Position numbers and translations under genes: made by a program. Shown here piece after piece: positions 1 to 6,754 of a stretch of 7,598 nucleotides of DNA. The stretch is taken from positions 1-7,598 of the forward strand of contig JAFIHP010000341.1 in NCBI GenBank assembly GCA_017849335.1. The letters are read 5' to 3'. The notes beneath the pieces were generated by a model. The model saw only the letters and a program-made list of their open reading frames with translations, was not told the DNA's origin and did not search any database. Source of the stretch: Actinomycetales bacterium (GTDB lineage Bacteria; Actinomycetota; Actinomycetes; S36-B12). Every line of letters starts with the position of its first letter. Position 1 is the stretch's first letter.

Positions 1-191
1 AGATGTCCGCCCTGGGAGCCGACCTCTGCTTCGTCGGCCGGCCGGTGGTCTACGGGCTGGTCGCGGGCGGGAGCGCGGGTGCCCGACGCGTGCTGGACCT
101 GCTGACCGAGGAGACCGCCGTCGCCCTCGCGTTCACCGGGACGGTAACGCTCAGCGGGTGCGGTCCGGCCGTGCTCAGCCCGTTGTCGTGA
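1..191 (+). CDS. FMN-dependent alpha-hydroxy-acid oxidase/dehydrogenase, C-terminal fragment (5' end outside window)
   Basis: Only the last 62 or so residues are present. The first complete codon is at position 3 and the stop TGA is at 189-191. The fragment reads ALGAD-LCFVGRP-VVYGL-AGG-AGARRVLDLL-EE, the signature of the last part of the TIM barrel in the L-lactate dehydrogenase/glycolate oxidase/mandelate dehydrogenase family. There the GRP segment belongs to the FMN-phosphate site, and the following helix closes the barrel. Family members oxidise a 2-hydroxy acid to the 2-oxo acid with FMN; the substrate cannot be told from this piece, and lactate 2-monooxygenase is also possible. The ATG at position 3 is internal to the family fold, so it is not the true start. 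The gene converges on the membrane-protein gene and shares 17 bp with it (175-191). Nothing links it functionally to the surface genes downstream. Confidence 0.82.
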   Translation, partial: MSALGADLCFVGRPVVYGLVAGGSAGARRVLDLLTEETAVALAFTGTVTLSGCGPAVLSPLS

Positions 192-1998
192 ACCCGTCGG
201 CGACGCCGTCGCCGCGGAAGCGCAGGGCGTCGTTGGCGTACGGCATGCACGGGACGAACGCCCAGCACTGGTCGCCGCCGTTGGTCAGGCCGACCTGGTT
301 GCCGTCCGGCAGCGTGTACGCGTCGATCGGCGGCCGCGGCACGGGCACGACCGAGGCGACCACCGTGACCGGTCCGACGTCGTAGGTACGGATCTCCGCC
401 ACGGTGTTCGGCGGGGTCTCGTCCGCAGAGCGCGCCTGCATCACCCCGAGGGGCACCGCCACGAGGGCGAGCAGTCCGGTCGCCACGACGCCGACGACTC
501 CGGGGCTGCTGCCCTCGGCCGCCGGCCAGCGGTCGTACAGCCGCACGCACGCCAGCCCGGCCGGGATCGCGCCGACGAGAAGCAAGGAGCCCCAGGCGAA
601 TCGCGGGTCTGGCGCCGTGAAGAACCACGCGGCGACGCCGGCGACAGTGGGAATGACGGCGAGCACGAGGACCGGCCAGCCGCCCACGGCCGTGGGCCGG
701 ACCCGCCCTCGACTCGCCAGGATGCTCACGACCCAGGCCACGACGCCGACCGCGAGCAGGCCGAGTCCGGCCGCGACCCACCAGTCGGCGACCGTACGCG
801 AGGCCCAGCTCCCCAGCCAGTACCAGGACGTGAGGGTCTTCTCCGGCCCGGCCGTGGTGTCCCTGGCCCACGAGAGGATCCAGTCGCGCGTCGACTGCGC
901 GGCGGCCTCCGGTACCCGCCAGTCGACGGGCACCGGGACGTACGTCGCGGGGAAGAGCAGCCATCCGCTCAGGATCGCGTCGCGCACGGCGAGCAGCACG
1001 CCGGAGACCACCGAGAGCGCCAGAGCCGCGGCGACGAGGGTGCGCGACCCGGCTGCCGACCCGATCGCGGACCCACGCCGACCCCGCAGCGCGGACACGA
1101 CCAGGACCAGCAGCGTGGCTGCGAACGCGACCCACACCTGCGTGCGGATACTGGCGGCCAGGCCCGCGGTGGCGACCGCGACGGCGACCCAGGCCCGCTG
1201 GCGGGAGACGAGAGCGTCGACGAGGTACGCGCCCGCGACGATCGTCACGATCATCGCCATGGTGTCGGGTGACGGGCTCGCGAGGCGGTAGCCCGGCGCG
1301 TGCAGCAGGCCCGGCACCGCGGCGGTCAGCGCCAGCACGAGGATGTAGGTGCCGGGGCGCCGCCAGGTGCCGGCCCGCCCGTCGACCATGCGCAGCACGA
1401 CGTCGGCGAGCCCGGCCATGACGAAGAGCCCGGCCACCAGACGGAAGGCGTCCGCTCCCCAGGGCGTGTTCGCTCCGAAGGCCGCGAGGTTGAAGGCGCT
1501 GACGTTGGTGCCCAGCCGGGTGTGCAGGTTCGCCAGCCCGGGGATCGTCCGGTAGTCCTGGGCGTACTGGATCGCGTTGAGGTGGTACAGCCCGGTGTCG
1601 TAGTTCGTCACCGGCCCGAAGACCGCGTGGGCCGCAAGGTATGCCACGACCAGCAGCGCGAGGATCGGGACGACGACCCACCACGAGCGGGTCAGGGCAC
1701 GTGAGCCGTCGCCCGGGGACGCGCCGCGCCGACGCCGGACGAGCAGCCACGCGGCCGCGGCGAGCACGGTGAGCACGGCGGCTGCGACGACGGCGGCCGT
1801 CGATCGCAGCGGCTGGACGAGCCCGACGGCGAGGACGAACGCGGTAGCCAGGCCGAAGCCCAGCCACAACGAGACGCGGACGGCGCCGACGACACCGGTC
1901 GCCGGGCGGGCCAGCGCGCCGGCCCACGCACCCAGGAGGCAGAACCAGCCGAGGGCGAGAGCCCACGTCAGCAGGACAGCGAGGCTAGGGGCGTTCAT
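175..1998 (-). CDS. polytopic membrane protein, GT-C-like glycosyltransferase candidate (LIC_10190-like)
   Basis: The product has 607 residues, with about 13-14 hydrophobic segments (first four near 5-27, 35-60, 66-87 and 106-127) and a soluble C-terminal tail. After the fourth segment comes a loop with N132-Y133-D134-T-G-L-Y138-H139, then PGLANLHTRLG. An acidic residue in the first large outer loop is where GT-C transferases place their catalytic or metal-binding Asp. Further conserved-looking blocks are S344-G-W346-LLFP, V358-D359-W360-R, P463-D-P-R-F467, and a tail reading GGDQCW...PC-PY...RG...DGF with C578 and C584. From memory this set matches the uncharacterised LIC_10190-type membrane proteins found in surface-polysaccharide loci; that assignment is recall, not a search. 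The ATG at 1998-1996 overlaps the stop of the upstream GT2 gene (ATGA), and no clear Shine-Dalgarno precedes it, so translational coupling is likely. Inferred role: transfer of a polyprenyl-phosphate-linked sugar outside the membrane. A plain transporter is less likely. Confidence 0.85.
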   Translation of the reverse strand: MNAPSLAVLLTWALALGWFCLLGAWAGALARPATGVVGAVRVSLWLGFGLATAFVLAVGLVQPLRSTAAVVAAAVLTVLAAAAWLLVRRRRGASPGDGSRALTRSWWVVVPILALLVVAYLAAHAVFGPVTNYDTGLYHLNAIQYAQDYRTIPGLANLHTRLGTNVSAFNLAAFGANTPWGADAFRLVAGLFVMAGLADVVLRMVDGRAGTWRRPGTYILVLALTAAVPGLLHAPGYRLASPSPDTMAMIVTIVAGAYLVDALVSRQRAWVAVAVATAGLAASIRTQVWVAFAATLLVLVVSALRGRRGSAIGSAAGSRTLVAAALALSVVSGVLLAVRDAILSGWLLFPATYVPVPVDWRVPEAAAQSTRDWILSWARDTTAGPEKTLTSWYWLGSWASRTVADWWVAAGLGLLAVGVVAWVVSILASRGRVRPTAVGGWPVLVLAVIPTVAGVAAWFFTAPDPRFAWGSLLLVGAIPAGLACVRLYDRWPAAEGSSPGVVGVVATGLLALVAVPLGVMQARSADETPPNTVAEIRTYDVGPVTVVASVVPVPRPPIDAYTLPDGNQVGLTNGGDQCWAFVPCMPYANDALRFRGDGVADGFTTTG

Positions 1999-2702
1999 CG
2001 CGGTGACCGCCGCGTGAGGACGGCGTACTTGCCGATGACGTAGACCGCCCGCACGCCGTCCTTCCAGCCGATCTTCTTCCCCTCGCCGTAGGTGCGCCCG
2101 GAGTAGGAGATGCCGACCTCGTAGATGCGGTACCCGTCGGCGGCGATGCGCGCGGTGACCTCGGGCTCGAAGCCGAAGCGGTCCTCGGTCAGCTCGATCG
2201 AGGCGAGCACGTCACGCCGGAAGACCTTGTAGCAGGTCTCCATGTCGGTCAGGTTGATGTTCGTCGCCATGTTGGACAACGTCGTGAGCAGCCGGTTGCC
2301 GACGCTGTGCCAGTAGTAGAGGACGCGATGCTCGCGCGAGCCCGAGAACCGTGATCCGTACACGACGTCGGCCCGGCCGTCGCGCAGAGGCACGAGCAGC
2401 CGCTCCAGGTCAGCGGGGTCGTACTCCAGGTCGGCATCCTGGATGGCGACGAAGGGGCTGCCGGCCGCCGCGAAGCCGGTGCGCAGCGCGGCACCCTTGC
2501 CGCGGTTCACTCCATGAGACAGGACCCGGACGCGCGGATCGTCGATGCTGCGCAGCAGCTCCAGCGTCCGGTCAACGGACCCGTCGTCGACGGCGACGAC
2601 CTCGCGCACGAACGGCTGCGCCAGCACGCGGCCGACCGATTCCACGATCGTGCGTTCCTCGTTGTACGCCGGCATGACCACGCAGAGGTCGGGTTCGCTC
2701 AT
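1995..2702 (-). CDS. family 2 glycosyltransferase, polyprenyl-phosphate sugar transferase type
   Basis: A soluble 235-residue protein with the GT-A fold signatures of family GT2: P11-A-Y-N-E-E16 at the nucleotide-binding strand, V38-D-D40-G-S, N66-R-G-K-G70, Q88-D89-A-D91-LEYDP (the DXD-type metal/nucleotide site), Y115-G-S-R, and D153-METCYK near the acceptor-side helix. It ends with a GEGKKIGWKDGV block common in dolichol/polyprenyl-phosphate mannosyl- or glucosyltransferases. It has no C-terminal membrane segments, so it is of the short, DPM1-like class. Expected reaction: NDP-sugar plus polyprenyl phosphate gives polyprenyl-phosphate-sugar on the cytoplasmic face. The start was set at ATG 2702-2700 because AGGTGG lies 5 nt upstream and the PAYNEE strand follows at the usual distance; a GTG at 2741 would add 13 residues unlike the family. 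It is co-transcribed with the overlapping membrane protein, which could use its product. Sugar identity is unknown. Confidence 0.93.
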   Translation of the reverse strand: MSEPDLCVVMPAYNEERTIVESVGRVLAQPFVREVVAVDDGSVDRTLELLRSIDDPRVRVLSHGVNRGKGAALRTGFAAAGSPFVAIQDADLEYDPADLERLLVPLRDGRADVVYGSRFSGSREHRVLYYWHSVGNRLLTTLSNMATNINLTDMETCYKVFRRDVLASIELTEDRFGFEPEVTARIAADGYRIYEVGISYSGRTYGEGKKIGWKDGVRAVYVIGKYAVLTRRSPR

Positions 2703-2707
2703 GGCCG

Positions 2708-2713
2708 CCACCT
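2708..2713 (-). promoter_or_regulatory. ribosome binding site of the GT2 gene
   Basis: On the minus strand AGGTGG sits 5 nt before the ATG at 2702. It decides this start over the longer reading frame from 2741, which would swallow most of the divergent control region. Confidence 0.7.
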
Positions 2714-2733
2714 GTCCCCAACCTCCCGGGCTG

Positions 2734-2753
2734 CACGTCACCGGCTACACGTC
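2734..2753. repeat. paired CACGTC hexamers, 14-bp period (possible operator)
   Basis: CACGTC occurs at 2734-2739 and 2748-2753, about 45-64 bp upstream of the predicted plus-strand transcription start. Activators often bind at that distance. The core ACGT is self-complementary, so the pair could be read as direct or as inverted sites. Two hexamers in a GC-rich gap can arise by chance. Confidence 0.3.
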
Positions 2754-2785
2754 GATCAGCCCCGGATTCGGCTAAGGGGCGAATC

Positions 2786-2791
2786 TATACT
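2786..2791 (+). promoter_or_regulatory. -10 promoter box for a leaderless mRNA of the DUF4012 operon
   Basis: TATACT differs from the consensus TATAAT at one position and stands out in GC-rich surroundings. Six nucleotides separate it from the GTG at 2798, the usual distance from a -10 box to the first transcribed base, so transcription would begin at or next to the start codon. At the usual 16-18 nt upstream (about 2762-2769) there is no TTGACA-like -35, so the promoter may need an activator. Confidence 0.6.
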
Positions 2792-2797
2792 CCGGTG

Positions 2798-4741
2798 GTG
2801 ACCCCATCCCGCACGCATCTCGTGCTGGGCGGGGCTCTCGTGGTGGTCGTCGGTGGCTTCGTGCTCTGGCTGCAGGCCGGCCTGCTCTACTCCGTCGCGA
2901 ACCTCGCCCTCGGGGGGTACGGGCTGCAGAGCCACCTGTCCGGAGCGGCCAGCAACGTCCTCGGTGGGGACTTCGACACCGCACGGGCCGAGTACGAGTC
3001 CGCCGCCGACTCGGCGAACCTCGTGGCGCGGTCCTCCGGGGTCGCGCAGCTCGACGTGATCGGTCACGTCCCCCTCGCGTCGACCGCCGTCGAGAACTGG
3101 CGCCTGGCCTCGTCGGCCTCGTTGGATGTCACGGCCAGCACGGGCGGGCTGCTCTCGCTGTACGGCGACCTGTCCGGCAAGGGCGGGGGACCGAAGATCT
3201 TCAGTGACGGGGCCGTCGACCTCGCCCAGCTCACCGACCTGCCCGACCGTGTCACCGACGCTGCCGACCACCTGCGATCGGCGTCCGACGCGATCTCCGG
3301 CATGGCCACGGGAGGCGGGACGGCGTCGCTCCTGCGGCGCGTGCAGGAGAAGGCCCTCTCCGAGATGGAGCCGGTCCAGCAGGCCATGGAGGCGCTGGAG
3401 ACCATCGCCCCGGTCCTGCCGGACGCGTTGGGCGCGAACGGCGTCCGGCGGTACCTCGTCGCGATCGACAACCAGGCCGAGATGCGGGCCTCCGGGGGCG
3501 CGCCGCTCAGCCTGGTGCTCGTGGAGTTCGACGACGGCCGCATCTCCATCCCGATCAAGGGCCAGACCAGCACCCAGCTGTTCCCCCCGCTGAACGCGCC
3601 CGTGTCGTGGTGGGGCCCGTCCGGCAACCCCTTCTTCGAGGGCAACCCCCGCAACGCGCCGTTCGTCGTGACGAACACCCACCCCAACCTGCTGTTCTCC
3701 GCGAAGGAGATGGCCGGTGCCTGGCAGGGCGGGGACTACCCGGCGGTCGACGGCATCATCACCCTCGACCTCACCGCCATCGGCGCGGTCCTCGACGCCA
3801 CGGGTCCGCTGCAGTCCGACACGTACGGCACGGTCGACGGACCGCGGCTCGGGCAGATCCTGCTCATCGACGCCTACCAGCAGTTCGGCCAGGAGAACGC
3901 CGAGGAGCGGCAGGCCGCCAACCAGAAGCTCATCGACGACCTGCTGCAGCGGATCCTCTCGGGCGACGACCTCATCACGGTGGCCAAGGCGATGCTGACC
4001 ACCGCTCCCGGCCGGCACGTCCAGTTCTGGATGCGCAGCCCCGAGCTCGAGCAGATCGCTCGGGAGTCTGGCACCGCGGGCGAGGTCAACGACCCGGGAA
4101 CCGGCGACTGGTCGGCGCTCTACACGCAGAACGGGAACCAGAGCAAGGTCGACGTCTTCCAGCAGCGCAACGTGCTGGTCACGGTGCAGCTCGCCGAGGA
4201 CGGGTCCGCCCGGGTGACCCAGCAGATGACCGTCACGAACGCGACGCCTGCCGACCGCCCCGAGGGCCCGCCGGAGCGGATCGGCTACGAGACGTCGTGG
4301 GTGAAGAACGCCTACGTGATGTACGTGCCGGACGCGGCGACCGACTACGCGGCCGCGTACCCGACGGACTTCGCCGTCCGCCCGTTCCGCGGCCATCCGC
4401 AGCTCGGCCGGGGCTGGGTGCTCGACGGCTTCGGCCACAAGATGATCCGCGTGGTCGGCTGGACGAAGCCGGGCGGCCAGAACTCCGTCTCGGTCTCCTA
4501 CCGGCTGCCGGCCGGCACGTTCACCCAGCCCGACGGATCGTTGCGCTACCGCCTCCAGGCCGAGCCCCAGTCCCTGTTCATCGCGCCGACCATGACGGTC
4601 CAGGTCGCGGCGCCGTCGGGCTGGCGAGCGACGACGGCCAGCGGGACGGCGGCGACGAGCTCGGAGACCGCCGGTTCGAGCGCCACCGTGACGGCGGTGC
4701 AGAACCAGCCGATCGACGTCGACGTGGAGTTCACCCGATGA
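2798..4741 (+). CDS. DUF4012-type exported envelope protein, single N-terminal membrane anchor
   Basis: The product has 647 residues. A short basic N-terminus (R5, H7) precedes one hydrophobic helix (about 8-25), giving an N-in/C-out protein with the bulk outside. A helical region follows (about 45-200). The central domain has Y219-LVAIDNQAEMRASGG234, the hallmark of DUF4012 (usually ..YL..fqN..E.RatGG), then AVDGIITLDLTAIG with D318 and D324, then a long helix rich in Q, N and E. From about 458 on it is beta-rich (NVLVTVQLAEDG, later VSYRLPAGTF) and ends without a second membrane segment. It contains no cysteine. DUF4012 proteins have no settled function; they are common in actinobacterial polysaccharide and glycosyltransferase loci. 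GTG 2798 was chosen because it falls 6 nt after TATACT; GTG 2795 in the same frame adds one residue. The only SD-like string, AAGGGG at 2774-2779, is too far away. The stop overlaps the next start (ATGA). Confidence 0.88.
   Translation: MTPSRTHLVLGGALVVVVGGFVLWLQAGLLYSVANLALGGYGLQSHLSGAASNVLGGDFDTARAEYESAADSANLVARSSGVAQLDVIGHVPLASTAVENWRLASSASLDVTASTGGLLSLYGDLSGKGGGPKIFSDGAVDLAQLTDLPDRVTDAADHLRSASDAISGMATGGGTASLLRRVQEKALSEMEPVQQAMEALETIAPVLPDALGANGVRRYLVAIDNQAEMRASGGAPLSLVLVEFDDGRISIPIKGQTSTQLFPPLNAPVSWWGPSGNPFFEGNPRNAPFVVTNTHPNLLFSAKEMAGAWQGGDYPAVDGIITLDLTAIGAVLDATGPLQSDTYGTVDGPRLGQILLIDAYQQFGQENAEERQAANQKLIDDLLQRILSGDDLITVAKAMLTTAPGRHVQFWMRSPELEQIARESGTAGEVNDPGTGDWSALYTQNGNQSKVDVFQQRNVLVTVQLAEDGSARVTQQMTVTNATPADRPEGPPERIGYETSWVKNAYVMYVPDAATDYAAAYPTDFAVRPFRGHPQLGRGWVLDGFGHKMIRVVGWTKPGGQNSVSVSYRLPAGTFTQPDGSLRYRLQAEPQSLFIAPTMTVQVAAPSGWRATTASGTAATSSETAGSSATVTAVQNQPIDVDVEFTR
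4724..4729 (+). promoter_or_regulatory. ribosome binding site of the second membrane-protein gene
   Basis: GTGGAG, inside the end of the DUF4012 gene, lies 8 nt before the ATG at 4738. It supports this start and independent ribosome loading in addition to the ATGA coupling. Confidence 0.55.
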
Positions 4742-6732
4742 GCGCCCCGGCCGCGGGTTCCGGCATCGCCGCGAACCGCCCGCTGGCCGTGCTCGCCGGG
4801 GTGACCGCCCTCGCGGTCGTCGCCGTCTGGCTGCTGCCGCCGGTGGGATTCGTCGCCGCGACCGTGCTCCTGGTCGTCGTGCCGCCCTGGGGGCGCTCGC
4901 TGACGGAGCGGGCGGTCATCTCCCTGGTGGTCGTCGCCGGCCTGGTGGCACTGGTGTTCCCGCGTGCCGGGTCGACGCCGGTGACGCCGGAGAGCGCTCG
5001 GCTGGCCCTGTCCGCCCTCGTCGTGGCCGTCCTCGCGCTCCGGCTCGTCCCACGGCTGCGGCAGGTGTCGATCCCGCGACCGACCCTGGCCGACGGGCTC
5101 GTCCTCCTGCTGGCGGCGGGGGCCGCCTTCTGGTTCATGTCGGCGTACATCGGCCGCGACAGCTACCAGCTCGTCAGCGGCCTGTACTTCAGCGGCTGGG
5201 ACAACCAGGGCCACTTCACGACCTTCGCGAACACGTACAAGGTCGGCAGCACGACCTGGCCGACGGCCGACGGCTCCATCGCGTGGAACCAGTGGTACCC
5301 GTCGCTGCACACGACGATCTGGGCGCTGGCCGAGCTCGCGTCGCGGAGCGCGTCGACGCTGCTGGACCGGCCCGGGCTGCTGTGGCCCTACGTGCAGTGG
5401 AACGCGATCACCTTCGCCCTGTGCCTCGCGGTCCTGGCGTGGGTGGCGGGCGACCTGGCCGCCCGCGTCGCGGGTCGGCGGGACGTCCGGGTGGCGCGGT
5501 GGGCGCGGGTGGCAGCCGTCGCGTCGGCGGCGGCGTTCGGCCTCCTCGGCAGCCCGGGCTACCTGTACAACCTGGGCTTCACCAACTTCATGATGGGCGT
5601 GACCGTCACCGTCGCCGTCGCCTACCTGGGCGCGCGGTCCTGGCGTTCGGCCCGGACCCTCGGATGGTTCCTGGTCCCGCTGGGCGCGCTCGCCGTGGTC
5701 GGCTTGTGGACACCGCTCGCGCTCGGCCTGGTCCCCACCGGCGTCGTCGTCGCCATCGCGCTGCTTCGGACGCGGTGGTGGCTCGGCGCGGCCTGGCTGG
5801 CCGCGGCGGCGGCGGGGGGCCTGGTCATGCTCCTCACGCAGACGTCGGCGATCCTCGGCGTCGAGCCGGGCCAGTCCGCCGGCGACTTCACCGCGTCGCT
5901 CGGAGCGGTCGGGGCGGGCATGGCGCCGTTCAACCTCGGGGCGGGCCTCGCCGCTCCCGTGATCGCGATCCTGGCCGGGGCGATCCTGGTTCGGCAGCGC
6001 CGCCCCCTGCTGGCCGTCACGGTCGTCGGGCCGGTGCTCGGCGCCGGGATCCTGGCGATCGTGTTCGCCGGTGGTGCCGACACGGCGAAGGTCGGCCGAC
6101 TGGAGTCGTACTACGTGCTCAAGGCGATCGACGCGATGCTGCTGTCGGTCGCGCCGCTCATCGCCGCGCTCCTCGCCGTGGTCCTGGTCCGTGCGCTCGT
6201 CGGGCTGGACCGGGTGACCGCCGTCCTCGGGGCGGCCACCGGAGCGGTCGTGCTCGTCGCCTCGTTCGGCTACGTCTTCGTCCGCCCGGACCGCGTCTCC
6301 TCCGACTTCGCCGCAGCTCCCGGGATCCAGGCGGGCTGGGACCGGATGGAGGGAGTCGACGACTGGCTCGTCGGCTCGGCGATCATCCGCGCCCGCGACG
6401 CCGCTGTCCCGTACCCGGGCTACACGACGTTGCTGTGGGACGGCGCCGGCACCCTGCCCAACCTGTGGGTCTCCTCGCTGTCCGGGGTGATGTCGAAGGC
6501 CCAGAACACGTTCTACCGAGGACTGCCCTCGTTCCCGTACGACGAGAAGACGGCCCAGTACGTCTCGCTCGCACTGAACCTGGACTCCGACCTGCGCGTC
6601 GCAGTGCTGTGGTTCCGCGATCCCTCGGGTCAGCTGGTGAACGCGTACGTGGCGAAGAGGGGCGACGGCCGCGTCGTCTCGGTCAAGGTGCCGATGCCGT
6701 CGTCACCGCTGTGCGAGGAATGCCACCTGTGA
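4738..6732 (+). CDS. polytopic membrane protein, GT-C-like transferase candidate of unknown family
   Basis: The product has 664 residues and about 12-13 hydrophobic segments; the first five are near 15-33, 36-50, 59-74, 87-104 and 119-137, and the last near 494-515. A tail of about 150 residues follows, probably outside the cell. After segment five is a large loop with S152-G-W154-D155-N-Q-G-H159-F and then W186-Y187-P188-S-L-H191. An acidic residue with a nearby His in the first big outer loop is typical of GT-C lipid-linked-sugar transferases and of actinobacterial DUF6541-like membrane proteins. I do not recognise the exact family, so transfer activity is inference. The tail contains TLLWDGAGTLPNLWVSSLSG and ends in C659-E-E-C662-H-L. 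The start codon overlaps the DUF4012 stop by 4 bp, and the secreted repeat protein starts 22 bp after its stop, so the three are very likely one transcript. Alternatives are a polymerase or a polysaccharide exporter; the sequence does not decide. Confidence 0.85.
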   Translation: MSAPAAGSGIAANRPLAVLAGVTALAVVAVWLLPPVGFVAATVLLVVVPPWGRSLTERAVISLVVVAGLVALVFPRAGSTPVTPESARLALSALVVAVLALRLVPRLRQVSIPRPTLADGLVLLLAAGAAFWFMSAYIGRDSYQLVSGLYFSGWDNQGHFTTFANTYKVGSTTWPTADGSIAWNQWYPSLHTTIWALAELASRSASTLLDRPGLLWPYVQWNAITFALCLAVLAWVAGDLAARVAGRRDVRVARWARVAAVASAAAFGLLGSPGYLYNLGFTNFMMGVTVTVAVAYLGARSWRSARTLGWFLVPLGALAVVGLWTPLALGLVPTGVVVAIALLRTRWWLGAAWLAAAAAGGLVMLLTQTSAILGVEPGQSAGDFTASLGAVGAGMAPFNLGAGLAAPVIAILAGAILVRQRRPLLAVTVVGPVLGAGILAIVFAGGADTAKVGRLESYYVLKAIDAMLLSVAPLIAALLAVVLVRALVGLDRVTAVLGAATGAVVLVASFGYVFVRPDRVSSDFAAAPGIQAGWDRMEGVDDWLVGSAIIRARDAAVPYPGYTTLLWDGAGTLPNLWVSSLSGVMSKAQNTFYRGLPSFPYDEKTAQYVSLALNLDSDLRVAVLWFRDPSGQLVNAYVAKRGDGRVVSVKVPMPSSPLCEECHL

Positions 6733-6737
6733 GGCCC

Positions 6738-6751
6738 GCGCCGGGAGGCGC
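6738..6751 (+). promoter_or_regulatory. GNRA-capped hairpin over the ribosome binding site of the last gene
   Basis: GCGCC (6738-6742) and GGCGC (6747-6751) form a perfect 5-bp stem closed by the tetraloop GGGA, a GNRA form. The Shine-Dalgarno GGGAGG (6743-6748) is the loop plus the first two bases of the 3' arm, 6 nt before GTG 6755. The hairpin could limit initiation unless ribosomes finishing the upstream gene, whose stop is 6730-6732, open it. With no T-run it is not a terminator. Such short stems are common in GC-rich DNA. Confidence 0.4.
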
Positions 6752-6754
6752 TCG

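Larger units (their letters stand above)
2703..2797. promoter_or_regulatory. divergent control region between the two surface operons
   Basis: This is the only non-coding gap of note. It must hold promoters in both directions. On the plus strand there is a TATACT box at 2786-2791. On the minus strand the best -10-like string I see is TAGATT (2787-2782), which matches poorly, would overlap the plus-strand box, and would give an RBS-containing leader of about 70 nt. No good -35 is visible for either direction. A paired CACGTC hexamer (2734-2739, 2748-2753) lies inside an inverted pair, GGGCTG (2728-2733) and CAGCCC (2757-2762). Overlapping divergent promoters would tie the two operons to one regulatory input; that is inference. 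Confidence 0.6.

Noticed and set aside
1..191. Mycofactocin pathway dehydrogenase (MftD-like) beside a GT2, hinting at a mycofactocin locus
   Set aside because: The C-terminal motif is of the lactate-oxidase type (GRPVVYGL), the gene is convergent rather than co-directional, and no other mycofactocin gene is visible.
198..214. Palindrome CGGCGAC-GCC-GTCGCCG near the convergent stops, as a terminator
   Set aside because: A perfect 7-bp stem with a 3-nt loop, but no T-run on either strand, and it lies in the coding end of the membrane gene where it encodes GDGVAD. Most likely codon-driven.
50..1966. 638-residue minus-strand frame overlapping the first membrane protein
   Set aside because: Extremely Arg/Pro/Ala-rich with no hydrophobic segments. 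The alternative frame on the same strand encodes a coherent polytopic protein with conserved blocks.
2756..4438. 560-residue minus-strand reading frame opposite the DUF4012 gene
   Set aside because: Composition is Arg/Val/Gly/His-rich low complexity with no family motif. It lies antisense to a gene with clear motifs and would cover the divergent promoter. It is a high-GC shadow frame.
3607..4737. Upstream extension of the 664-residue membrane protein to a 1041-residue frame
   Set aside because: The extension is Arg-rich shadow sequence under the DUF4012 gene. ATG 4738 has an SD 8 nt upstream and begins a normal membrane N-terminus.
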